From positions 1-55,325 of the forward strand of contig JALHIE010000082.1 in the NCBI GenBank assembly GCA_022840285.1: 55,325 bases of DNA, written 5' to 3'. Made by a program: the position numbers and the translations under genes. The notes under the pieces are model-generated. The model was not told where the DNA came from, searched no databases, and saw nothing but the letters and a program-made list of their open reading frames with translations. This DNA comes from Porphyromonadaceae bacterium (GTDB lineage: Bacteria; Bacteroidota; Bacteroidia; Bacteroidales; Dysgonomonadaceae). Shown here piece by piece: positions 27,275 to 35,625 of this stretch (position 1 is its first letter; each line of letters begins with the position of its first letter).

Positions 27275-27912
27275 TCACACTTGTTGATTTATAAATTCCC
27301 AGTAATTTGTTTCTCTAATAAAAGTGATCGCCGTCGCATCCGGTAGCGATAATCTCACTGTTTGACTATCCTGCTTTTCAGCGATCTGTATGTCATGTTG
27401 CCCCCGGCCAGCGAAGCTAGCTTCTCTGCCACCATCAAAGGTACTGCAATGTCGTCGCCATCTGCTTCCAGGGTGAAAAAGACATCCTTCACCCGGCCTG
27501 TATAGTAGCTGGAGTAGCGCAAGAGCTCCTTATCGTCCCATTTTGCCATATACTTGTAGCTTCCGCCAGCTCCCCACTCCCGGGTTTTTATATCCGCCAG
27601 TTTCTCGTCATGCACTGGATGTAACCCTTTCCTTATGCTCTCGAGCTTCATCTCCAATGCCATCTTCTCTAATTCCGTTCGTCCCGTGACCTCTTCATTT
27701 TGACTCTCTGAATCATACAGAGTAAGGACGATGGTGAAATTGTAACCCTTGCCGTCGTTCCTTCCGGTTAAGGTGTCAAACTGAATTCCTGCAAAAAGAG
27801 GATAGAAGACACAGCTTGCTCTGCCCAGTGTTCGACAGCTTTCAGGAAGAATCTGGAGCAGCTCCGCAGGCACGTCGAACGCAAAAACTCGTTTAACAGC
27901 AGGTCATTCCAT
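27275..27912 (-). pseudogene. Envelope-operon gene damaged by a nonsense codon and a frameshift
   Basis: The main open part (27873-27355, GTG start, 172 residues) is not recognised. Its central residues include FDTLTGRNDGKGYNF and TREWGAGGSYKYMAKWDD. The natural start appears to be ATG 27912, 8 bases after the previous stop, but its third codon is TGA (27906-27904). Near the end, at about 27390, adding one A would shift GNMTYRSLK... into GNMTIQIAEKQ... and continue a coherent beta-strand tail (TVRLSLPDATAITF) to a TGA at 27275. Two independent disruptions suggest either decay or sequence errors. No signal peptide is evident, unlike its neighbours. Confidence 0.55.
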
Positions 27913-27920
27913 GTTTATTC

Positions 27921-28763
27921 TTACCTAAACATTTTATTCAATTCCTGTACAGCATCGAAGGGACTCATTTTGCCCTCGGCCTCAGCGTTATAGGAAAAAG
28001 CTCTTAACATTGATTTATACAGATCCCTTAAGGCTGTCAAACCGACTGATTCCGATGAAATTCGGTAACCATCAACGATATAATTATCTAATTTATCTAC
28101 AATGGGAGTCAATTTCTCATACTCCTGCAGCATTTTTTGAAGATTTTCCCTGTTCTTCCTATCCACTTCTTTATGGAACTTTAACCGGTTGTGATGGATT
28201 TGTTGTTCTAATTGTTTTTTCCTTTGCTGATTTCCTGTCGAAGCAGGTTTGCTTCTGAGTTCCGCCAACTCATAATTAAGCGGTTCATTCAATTTCATCA
28301 TTGAATCAATGCCCTCCCGCCACTGGCCCAAAATATCCATTTCAGTCTCAGTAAGAGGCATAGTGATCGCTGTATACTGATCATAAATTTTCTCCCACTC
28401 TTTTTGAGCAGCATCAATCTTATTCAGTATCTCCAGATCAAAAGGAACAGGCTTATTGTCCCTTATCCTCTGTTTCTCTTTCTCAGCTTCTTCACAATCA
28501 TAGAGTAGTTCGTTAATGATTTCCAGTTTCTCCTTATAACGCTCAATTTCTGTTTGACTGGCGGTAAGTGTATTTTCCGGAATCGATGGGAAACTACGCA
28601 ATATGCGCAGATAGTTGTAGTCCGGGTTATTCTGCAGCAACAAAGTGTCACTACCGACCGTCATCCCATCTCTCAAAAAGAGGTAACTGTTCTGTTCTCC
28701 GTAGCTGTGCACCATACACAACATTGCAATAATTATAAAATCGATCTTTTTCATATGATTCAT
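27921..28763 (-). CDS. Exported helical protein with LPxxP-type motif
   Basis: A 280-residue protein with an N-terminal signal (MKKIDFIIIAMLCMVHSYG; the start may be Met4). The mature N-terminus carries RSFPSIPENTLTAS (58-62), aligned with LPKFP and LPPVP of the two sister proteins in this operon. It is followed by almost pure helix with heptad character (about 75-250) and a short C-terminal DAVQELNKMFR. It lacks the cysteines seen in the sisters. It lies 6 bases after the second TPR gene, so the two are co-translated and are likely partners. Function unknown. Confidence 0.68.
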   Translation of the reverse strand: MNHMKKIDFIIIAMLCMVHSYGEQNSYLFLRDGMTVGSDTLLLQNNPDYNYLRILRSFPSIPENTLTASQTEIERYKEKLEIINELLYDCEEAEKEKQRIRDNKPVPFDLEILNKIDAAQKEWEKIYDQYTAITMPLTETEMDILGQWREGIDSMMKLNEPLNYELAELRSKPASTGNQQRKKQLEQQIHHNRLKFHKEVDRKNRENLQKMLQEYEKLTPIVDKLDNYIVDGYRISSESVGLTALRDLYKSMLRAFSYNAEAEGKMSPFDAVQELNKMFR

Positions 28764-28769
28764 ATTTTT

Positions 28770-30854
28770 TCAGTTACTTGTCTCCTTTCCTACCCCTCCG
28801 AATGATATCGTCGTTTTTGGGGAAGAAACCATGCCTATATCGCTTGAGAATCCAATTGATTTACCCACTGAAACAGGCCCCATTCCCACTTTGGCACCTA
28901 CCTCCGATTTAACCGCCCATCCCGTGAAATCGCCCGCCTCATTGAATTTGAGCGATATGCCTTCCTTGGCGGTGGCACTCACACCACCAACACCGGCTTT
29001 GACACCTACCAGGACCGTAATTTCGGTATCTCCATTCTTAAAGTTACGTTTTAACGATCCTCCAATACCTTGTAAATATTCAATTTCCCAGGTATCACAG
29101 GTAATACTAAATCCTATTGCTCCTGCGTTTAAAACGAGCTTGTCAATTTTTTTGAGCGGGCAATCATCCACCTCTTTCTCGAGCATCTCAATCTCAGCAA
29201 CCGGTGAACTTTTATATTGATTCAGGTCTTCATCCTTGGTTACAATGGGGGCGAAATAGTCTGCCAATGCGTAGCCCGGCGGTAATAAAGAAAAATCGGT
29301 TGCTATGGGTAACAGACTGATATTAACTGTTAACTCCCGAATATCATTGAAATAATTTACAGCGTCCTGATCATACATATCTCCAGCCACCTGGTAAGCT
29401 ACATTCCAATATTCATAAAGCAATATCTTTACACCCCGGTAGGTGTCCAACGTCATATCTCTCCATTGAATAAAATGGTCATCAGCAAGGGCAGAGGCAC
29501 GTTTGTTGATATCCTTGGCGAGTCTTTTTGAATTGTAGGTATCATTCTCCTGCACGTACTTCATCATCTGTTTATATTCACCACTTTCCTTTAGGTTTTG
29601 CAGTTCTTGTTGAAAAATCTCATCTGCCATTTTTCTTCTCGCCGCATTTTTATTGTATTCCTGCTCAATTTTTTGGGTATAATAATCATTTACCAGCTCC
29701 AACATAAATAATTTCTGACCATAGGAGGGCAACAATTCGACACTTTCAATACTCTCCATTTCAGAATTATCGTCTTCATCTTCGCCATCACTATCACCCT
29801 CCTCATCAGGGTATGGGTCAGAATCAAAATCATTGATGGCTTCATCCAACTCGTCGGCATGGTACGTGGCAGCAAATTGCAATCCCCCTGCCATGCTCTT
29901 CTCCATCACAGCCTGTGAGAACTCAACCAGATTGGGTAATGAAAACATAAACGCATCCCTGCTCACCCATTTCGGAAAAACAGGCAGTTTCAGTATGTCA
30001 TCCTGCGACTTTTCGTTCTCATTTTGATCCTCATTTTGTTGATCCTCTTCCCAGAATGGAGATTCTACGTGACCTCCGCTTTTTGCGGCTTCCCTGAAGC
30101 CTTTCCGCATTGAAGCTGAAAAGCCCAGTTTGCCTGCCTTGATAAGTTCATCGATGGCACGTCTGCCATCTTTTTTATGTACATACACTCTTGCCATCCC
30201 TTCATGGGCTGCACAGAAATAATCATCGTATTTAATGGCCTGCCGATAGTTTTCTTCGGCCTCTGGATACATGTTGAGGTCAATGTATGCGTTTCCGAGA
30301 TTCGTTAAGATCATCGGTGAATGAGGCTCCAGGGTTTTTGCATAAATAAATATAAGAATTGGGTCATCAAACCCCTGTGAAATTTGTTTCACATCGGCAT
30401 CATGTAGTGCACGCAGGATAGCACCAAAATTATTTACGAGCAGCGGATCAACCGGATCAGAAAGGGCAGCTAAAGCCGACATCACAATAGGCATATATTC
30501 CAATGTAGCAGTGGCGGAAGCCACCACTGCACTGCCAGATAGATCGGCAGCATAGTCCGGATTTGCCTTTAATCGATCTGTAGCGGTGTTTATCCGTGAT
30601 TTTTCAATAAGATCAAGCTTATCGTAATACAAATCGATGTAATTCTGACACAATTTGGTGAAATCTTCCCTGGTTACTTTCAAATCACCCGTGTCCCTTC
30701 TCGGTTCACCGGTTGTGAAAGTGGCGATTCTATCGTTTGTAACAGCACTGTTGGTGGTTAGATCCCGTGCGTAAAGTTCCGGAGAAAAACAACATAAAAA
30801 AATGATGCAGATTATTATGTAAATTCTCATGCCTTCAATCTTTGTATCAATCAT
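28770..30854 (-). CDS. TPR protein with C-terminal glycine-rich beta domain (second copy)
   Basis: A 694-residue exported protein; the start is more likely Met9 (30830), giving a normal signal peptide IYIIICIIFLCCF. Domains in order: a helical region with FTKLCQNYIDLYYDKL, TPR repeats (about 165-245, LTNLGNAYIDLNMYPEAEENY), an extremely acidic low-complexity stretch (about 340-375, DSDPYPDEEGDSDGEDEDDN), a helical region (about 380-550), then the 131-residue beta domain beginning DCPL (564), with SITCD and GSLKRNF. Length and landmarks match the domain of the TPR protein at 24518. It is probably a duplicated partner in the same envelope machine. Base composition looks more AT-rich than the first copy, which fits an old duplication or separate origin. 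Confidence 0.72.
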   Translation of the reverse strand: MIDTKIEGMRIYIIICIIFLCCFSPELYARDLTTNSAVTNDRIATFTTGEPRRDTGDLKVTREDFTKLCQNYIDLYYDKLDLIEKSRINTATDRLKANPDYAADLSGSAVVASATATLEYMPIVMSALAALSDPVDPLLVNNFGAILRALHDADVKQISQGFDDPILIFIYAKTLEPHSPMILTNLGNAYIDLNMYPEAEENYRQAIKYDDYFCAAHEGMARVYVHKKDGRRAIDELIKAGKLGFSASMRKGFREAAKSGGHVESPFWEEDQQNEDQNENEKSQDDILKLPVFPKWVSRDAFMFSLPNLVEFSQAVMEKSMAGGLQFAATYHADELDEAINDFDSDPYPDEEGDSDGEDEDDNSEMESIESVELLPSYGQKLFMLELVNDYYTQKIEQEYNKNAARRKMADEIFQQELQNLKESGEYKQMMKYVQENDTYNSKRLAKDINKRASALADDHFIQWRDMTLDTYRGVKILLYEYWNVAYQVAGDMYDQDAVNYFNDIRELTVNISLLPIATDFSLLPPGYALADYFAPIVTKDEDLNQYKSSPVAEIEMLEKEVDDCPLKKIDKLVLNAGAIGFSITCDTWEIEYLQGIGGSLKRNFKNGDTEITVLVGVKAGVGGVSATAKEGISLKFNEAGDFTGWAVKSEVGAKVGMGPVSVGKSIGFSSDIGMVSSPKTTISFGGVGKETSN

Positions 30855-30881
30855 GTATCCAAGTGGGTGAAAATATTTTAA

Positions 30882-31598
30882 TTAGTCTGTTAGCTGGTAC
30901 AGTTTTTCTGAATAATATACGAGATAGTCCATCCATGTACCGTAATGCGTTTCGAAATGATAATTGGTATATAACATTTTATTGGCCTCATCTCTTAATT
31001 TATTAATCCGTATGCCGGATGATATCACTTCAGGAATCAGTTCGCAAAAGGAAGTAGCAAACTTTTTGTTTACTACACTCATTTCAATGCATTTTTCGGT
31101 TACCACAAGCGTTGTTTTTTCTTTTATATCTGCTACCTGTTTTCCACTTGACCTTGCCGATTGTAATTCCTTTTTCAGTGCTTCCAGTATAGGAATGTAT
31201 TTATCCGCTATAGCAATGATTGCCTTTGACTGTATCAAACTAATTTCAGATAGTTTAGTATCAGTCTTAATCTGGATTTCATTTACTTTATCCAATAAAT
31301 CCTTGTATTTATTTTGAAGTGCGGGTGAATTAAAAAAGTCTTGATTACCCTTCCCATTAGCAATCGCGTCCTCTTGTCGTATTTTCTCATCACTGAGTAA
31401 TTCCTTCATTCTGTCTATTTTGGGAGACAACTGGTTATGCCAACTCTCAATTGTTTCGGAACTCTCTCCACAAATCTCCAGCGGAACAGGAGGTAACTGT
31501 CTGACAAAGAAATCGGGGTCGTTTTGTGAAAACACATTCACAGCTATAAAGCAACAAAATACCAGCTGACTTAAAAATAAAATGAAAATTCTTTTCAT
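30882..31598 (-). CDS. Exported helical protein with LPPVP motif
   Basis: A 238-residue protein with a signal peptide (about 1-24, ending NVFSQ). The mature start has RQLPPVPLEICGESSETI (Pro36/Pro39, Cys43), the clearest form of the motif shared by the three small proteins of this operon. The remainder is helical, with CIEM (170) matching CLEM of the 292-residue sister and a Tyr-rich C-terminus. It lies 16 bases after the OmpA-domain gene and 27 bases before the second TPR gene. No known domain; a periplasmic adaptor role is inference only. Confidence 0.68.
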   Translation of the reverse strand: MKRIFILFLSQLVFCCFIAVNVFSQNDPDFFVRQLPPVPLEICGESSETIESWHNQLSPKIDRMKELLSDEKIRQEDAIANGKGNQDFFNSPALQNKYKDLLDKVNEIQIKTDTKLSEISLIQSKAIIAIADKYIPILEALKKELQSARSSGKQVADIKEKTTLVVTEKCIEMSVVNKKFATSFCELIPEVISSGIRINKLRDEANKMLYTNYHFETHYGTWMDYLVYYSEKLYQLTD

Positions 31599-31614
31599 GA
31601 TTTTGATTTTGCAC

Positions 31615-32865
31615 TCACTGCTTCACAAATTCAACCCTGCGGTTCAATGCTTTGTTAGCCGGTGTATCATTGGGCGCAACGGGGGTGGTTTCACCGGCTC
31701 CTTCCGTCTCTATCCGCGATGCGTCTATTCCGAACTTGCTGACCAGCTCGTTCTTTACCGATTGGGCACGGCGTTGCGATAGCTCCAGGTTTTTGGCATC
31801 ATCTCCATCGCTGTCGGTATGCCCGATAATTTTAACTCTTACCGGTCCATTTTCCTTTAACACATCGGCGATGCTCTTCAGTGTGCCGAACGATTCGGGT
31901 TTTACATCCGCCTTGTTCACATCAAAGGTGATGCCGTAGGTGACCAGCTTTCCTTCGGTAATCAGTTTGCTGCGGGTGTCGGGCGATGCTGTGGTGATTT
32001 TCAGGTTCGACACGTAGGGTGCACTGTATCGGTCCCATCCCGAGAATCGCATGCGGTTGAACTTCACGTTGGGATAGATGTTGGTGGGCATATCCAACAC
32101 TTTAGCGTTTTGATGATAGATACGCACTCTGCGTTTCTGAACCCAGAGGATGACGTGGTTTTCCTTTTCACGGATAACCGTATTTTTCGTTGCCTGTCCG
32201 GTAAGCCAGTCTTCTGTTTCCTTGTAACCCTTGGTATCCCAGCGGTCGTATCCCAGATCGATATGTAGTCCTGCTTCACCAGGATACAAATCGTCGTTCA
32301 TCTCTTTCGGTTCATCTGTTTTTTCCTGATAAAGTGTGAATTGGATTCCATATTGATATTTCTCGTCGGGAATAATGTCGAACTCTACAATGAAGTTGTC
32401 CGGAAAATCGATTTCACGAGTGTAACAGTATACCGCATCTTCCCCGTTCATGTGAAACCATTTGCCAGGTGCGATATTCACCGACTTCACTTCGCCACTG
32501 CCGTTTGTTGCCCAGAGGGCTGGGAAGTCTCCGATAGCATCCTGTGAGAAATCGTCGTAAAAGAGGATCTGATCGCCCGGCACAAAATCGTACTGGCTGG
32601 TGCCCGTTAATTTTTGCGAAGTGTTGGCGGCCATATTTTCGCCTTTCTCCTCCGTAACAATGGCACCTTCCTCTTCTTCTTCGTTTGAGGCGGATTTCTT
32701 GTTTTTATCCTCTTTCGTCACCGACTCTTCCGCTTTATCCATTGCTTTCTCGGTTACCTCCTCCGCTTTCTGTTCCACGCGTCTCTCTACGGCATTCTTT
32801 GCTGCATCTTTTGCCGCATTTCCCAGTTTATTCAGCCATTTTTGTGCATCGAGTACTTTTTTCAT
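31615..32865 (-). CDS. OmpA-domain protein without a visible signal peptide
   Basis: About 416 residues from ATG 32865; an upstream in-frame ATG at 33108 would run through the Yip1 gene and is rejected. It begins MKKVLDAQKWLNKLGNAAK, then has an amphipathic Lys/Glu helix, a jelly-roll-like middle (FYDDFSQDAIGDFPALW...), and a C-terminal OmpA domain with YGITFDVNKADV, GHTDSDGDDAKNLELSQRRA and NRRVEF, which bind peptidoglycan diaminopimelate. The N-terminus looks like a signal peptide whose hydrophobic core is missing (MKK...AQ kept), yet the OmpA domain must act in the periplasm. It starts 11 bases after the Yip1 gene. Confidence 0.82.
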   Translation of the reverse strand: MKKVLDAQKWLNKLGNAAKDAAKNAVERRVEQKAEEVTEKAMDKAEESVTKEDKNKKSASNEEEEEGAIVTEEKGENMAANTSQKLTGTSQYDFVPGDQILFYDDFSQDAIGDFPALWATNGSGEVKSVNIAPGKWFHMNGEDAVYCYTREIDFPDNFIVEFDIIPDEKYQYGIQFTLYQEKTDEPKEMNDDLYPGEAGLHIDLGYDRWDTKGYKETEDWLTGQATKNTVIREKENHVILWVQKRRVRIYHQNAKVLDMPTNIYPNVKFNRMRFSGWDRYSAPYVSNLKITTASPDTRSKLITEGKLVTYGITFDVNKADVKPESFGTLKSIADVLKENGPVRVKIIGHTDSDGDDAKNLELSQRRAQSVKNELVSKFGIDASRIETEGAGETTPVAPNDTPANKALNRRVEFVKQ

Positions 32866-32876
32866 GATCTGTCTAT

Positions 32877-33461
32877 TTAAAAAATGAATCTTGAGGACGA
32901 AACGATCAGGGCACCCAGGAGTGCAGAAACGAGGACCGAAACCACTACCACGCAGAGCAGGCTCACGATGAAATAGGTGTTTTTCTTCTCTTCGGGTGTC
33001 TTCATCACGGGCGCGATTCCGAGGTAAAGCAGGTAGAGGCCATACAGCCCTCCCAACGTTGCCACAAACGACAAGCTGGGAACCAACAAGAGTATCCCTG
33101 CCACGCACATAGGCGTATAGGAGTAGGCGACCAAAGAGAATGCCTTATCGAAATTTTTGATGGACTCAAACTTATCGGCGAGAAAGGCAATGATCCATGC
33201 CGACAGGTAAGCTCCTCCTAGTGTAGAGATAAATGAAGTAAATGCGTGACGGATACCGATATTTGCGAAACTCGCATGAATTCCCATCAGGTTGAATCCG
33301 AAGATCCCGTACCCGATGAATCCCGCAATAGCAGGGATGAGTGCCAGAGGAATAAGGTAGGCGGTTAATACTTTCAAGTGTGTATCGTTTTTTTCCGATA
33401 TTACTTCCCATTCTGTTTTGGGATTCAACAAAATGTTTTTTACTTTGTTAATAATTTCCAT
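32877..33461 (-). CDS. Yip1-domain integral membrane protein
   Basis: A 194-residue protein from ATG 33461. An earlier ATG at 33527 lies upstream of the expected transcription start and is rejected. It opens VKNILLNPKTEWEVISEK, the standard start of bacterial Yip1/DUF1282-type proteins, followed by five membrane helices. The best-conserved piece is AFSLVAYSYTPMCVAGILLLVP. It is the first gene of the envelope operon and has its own promoter box at 33525. The role of the family in bacteria is unknown. Confidence 0.8.
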   Translation of the reverse strand: MEIINKVKNILLNPKTEWEVISEKNDTHLKVLTAYLIPLALIPAIAGFIGYGIFGFNLMGIHASFANIGIRHAFTSFISTLGGAYLSAWIIAFLADKFESIKNFDKAFSLVAYSYTPMCVAGILLLVPSLSFVATLGGLYGLYLLYLGIAPVMKTPEEKKNTYFIVSLLCVVVVSVLVSALLGALIVSSSRFIF

Positions 33462-33524
33462 AAAACACTGATTTTTACTTTTGTTTATTGAGTATTTTTC
33501 ACACATTGTCCGACTCTTCGGATA

Positions 33525-33532
33525 CAAATTTA
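33525..33532 (-). promoter_or_regulatory. Promoter -7 box of the envelope operon
   Basis: TAAATTTG on the minus strand, 63 bases before the Yip1 start. I see no other full match in the tight gene junctions further down, so it may drive the whole roughly 10-kb operon. Confidence 0.5.
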
Positions 33533-33592
33533 CAAGCTGAGAAAAGTGAAAAATAGACCCAAAAGGGAGTTTTTAATTGCTGTGAATGAAAT

Positions 33593-33600
33593 TAATTTTG
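33593..33600 (+). promoter_or_regulatory. Promoter -7 box of the sensor kinase gene
   Basis: TAATTTTG, 65 bases before the kinase ATG, divergent from the envelope-operon promoter at 33525. Confidence 0.5.
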
Positions 33601-33665
33601 TATCGGCTATATATAATCGTGCGTTTGCTGGTATCGACACATTACAATACTAATAACTAAACACA

Positions 33666-35588
33666 ATGATGACTTTTAGGAAAAGGAAAGGTATGACTAC
33701 TCTGTTTATCGGGTTGTACTTGCTTGGTATACATGGATCTGCCCAGAATCTGGATAGTTTGGAAAATGTGTTGATCGGTAACGGCCTGTCGTCGGAAGAG
33801 TACCTGACGGTATGCGATGATTTAAGTTGGAACTACCTCGACGATAATTTTGAAAAATCAAAAAAATACGCTGTGCGGGGTATCGAAAGGGCAAGATCGG
33901 ACCAGAACCTGCTCATGGAAGCACGGCTTTACCGCAATTTAGGTGTAGCTTATTACATGAACAGCCAGATGGATACGGCCCAATTGTATCTGAACAGATC
34001 GCTTGAAAAGGCCATCCTCCTAAAAGATGAACAACTGGAAGCCGCTGTTTACGGGGCTATCGGAAATGTGCATAACGTATCGGGTAATTATCAGGAAGCG
34101 CTCACCTATTACCTGAAAGCGCTCCCTGTGTTTGAGAAGCACAACAACAAGGAACGCATACGGTCGCTGCTCGGAAACATTGCTACATTATATTACAGCC
34201 TGATAAACTTAAGCCAGGCCGAAAAATACTATTCGGAACTGGAAAAAGAGAGCCTGGAGGCCAATGATCTGTATAATGTAGGGCGTGCATACGAGGGATT
34301 CAGCAGGATAGCCCTGAAACGAAAAGATTTTAAATCTTCGTTGGAATACTCTGAAAAAGCGGCGGAAATTTTTCACAAGGGAGGGTATAAAGCATCGGAA
34401 GCCATTGCAATTCAAGGAATAGCCATGGTCTATTACCTGGATTACAACAATTACCCGAAAGCGAAAGAATACGCGCTGAAAGCATTGGATTTAACCCGGG
34501 AGATAGGGTATGACACCCAGATCGCCGGTTCGTTGAATATCCTGTCGAACATTTACTTTAATGAGAAAGATTACGTCAATTGCTTGAAGTCGGCCAGAGA
34601 AGCCATAAAAGCCGACACAACGGATGCCAACGTAACCTCAAACCTGTATGCCAATATGGTGAGGGCAGGGGTATTTTTAAATAATCATCAGGAAACACTG
34701 CTCTACTTCGACAAGTACCGGAAGCTGATCGATACCCGTTCAACGGCAGAGTTTGAGCAGGCAATGGCAGAACTGGAAAAGAAGTACCAGACAGAGAAAA
34801 AAGAGCTCAGGATACGTACGCTGGAAAAAGAAAAAAAACTTAATTCCATTATCTTCCTGGTGAGTACGGTTGGGTTGTTTCTCTTTCTGTTGGTATTGTA
34901 TTTACGCAACAGGACGATAAAAACCCACGAAGAACTGAACAAGCAAAAAATTCTTCAACTCGAACAGGAGAACCAGCTCATCGCTGCGCAAGCCGTGCTG
35001 AATGGCGAAACTGCTGAGCGTACCCGGCTTGCACGAGACCTTCACGACGGATTGGGGGGGATGCTTTCGGCAGTGAAATTAAATTTATTCGATATGAAAC
35101 AGGATGTAATTATTGAAGAGGAAGATGTTTTACGTTTCAACAAAGTGATGGAAATGTTGGACAATTCCATCGGGGAACTCCGGCGTGTGGCGCACAACAT
35201 GATGCCCGAAGCACTCTCGCGATACGGGCTGAAAACGGCCTTGAGTGACTTTTGTAAAAACTTCAAAAACGTAAAATTTCATTACTTCGGTACAGAGCAG
35301 CGGATTGAAAAGAAGCTCGAAACGGTTATTTATCGTGCTGCGACCGAGTTGATAAACAATGCTTTAAAGCACTCCGACGCAGCTGCTGTAAATGTGCAGC
35401 TGGTGTGTGGCACCGATCTGATCTCCCTCAACGTCCAGGACGATGGTAAGGGGTTTGATGCGACCGCGGAAACTTTGGGGGCAGGTCTGAACAATATCCG
35501 GACACGCGTTGCGGCTGTGAACGGAACCATGAACATCCATTCTTCTCCGGACGAGGGGACCGAGGTGGATGTGGAGATAAAGATATAG
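33666..35588 (+). CDS. TPR sensor histidine kinase (NarX/DesK type)
   Basis: A 640-residue kinase. A signal peptide (about 1-26) leads into a periplasmic TPR array (about 60-370; e.g. LYRNLGVAYYMNSQMDTAQLYL), a coiled coil, one membrane helix (about 395-415), a linker helix and a HisKA_3 domain with His460 in RLARDLHDGLGGMLS. An HATPase_c domain follows, with NNALKHSDA and DDGKGFD...GLNNIRTRV. The TPRs probably sense a protein or peptide in the periplasm. It is followed 37 bases later by its response regulator and diverges from the envelope operon, which it plausibly controls. Confidence 0.9.
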   Translation: MMTFRKRKGMTTLFIGLYLLGIHGSAQNLDSLENVLIGNGLSSEEYLTVCDDLSWNYLDDNFEKSKKYAVRGIERARSDQNLLMEARLYRNLGVAYYMNSQMDTAQLYLNRSLEKAILLKDEQLEAAVYGAIGNVHNVSGNYQEALTYYLKALPVFEKHNNKERIRSLLGNIATLYYSLINLSQAEKYYSELEKESLEANDLYNVGRAYEGFSRIALKRKDFKSSLEYSEKAAEIFHKGGYKASEAIAIQGIAMVYYLDYNNYPKAKEYALKALDLTREIGYDTQIAGSLNILSNIYFNEKDYVNCLKSAREAIKADTTDANVTSNLYANMVRAGVFLNNHQETLLYFDKYRKLIDTRSTAEFEQAMAELEKKYQTEKKELRIRTLEKEKKLNSIIFLVSTVGLFLFLLVLYLRNRTIKTHEELNKQKILQLEQENQLIAAQAVLNGETAERTRLARDLHDGLGGMLSAVKLNLFDMKQDVIIEEEDVLRFNKVMEMLDNSIGELRRVAHNMMPEALSRYGLKTALSDFCKNFKNVKFHYFGTEQRIEKKLETVIYRAATELINNALKHSDAAAVNVQLVCGTDLISLNVQDDGKGFDATAETLGAGLNNIRTRVAAVNGTMNIHSSPDEGTEVDVEIKI

Positions 35589-35625
35589 CGGGGGGACAGG
35601 CTAGCAGAAAACAAAAAAAAGCAAA

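Noticed and set aside
27904..27912. TGA read as tryptophan (stop-codon reassignment) in the damaged envelope gene
   Set aside because: Other intact genes in the window end in TGA at their expected family length (for example tyrosine recombinase, response regulator), so a single in-frame TGA is better explained by mutation or error.
32877..33108. Extended start of the OmpA-domain protein at 33108
   Set aside because: The extra 81 residues overlap the Yip1 gene on the same strand and have non-coding character (Arg/Pro-rich).
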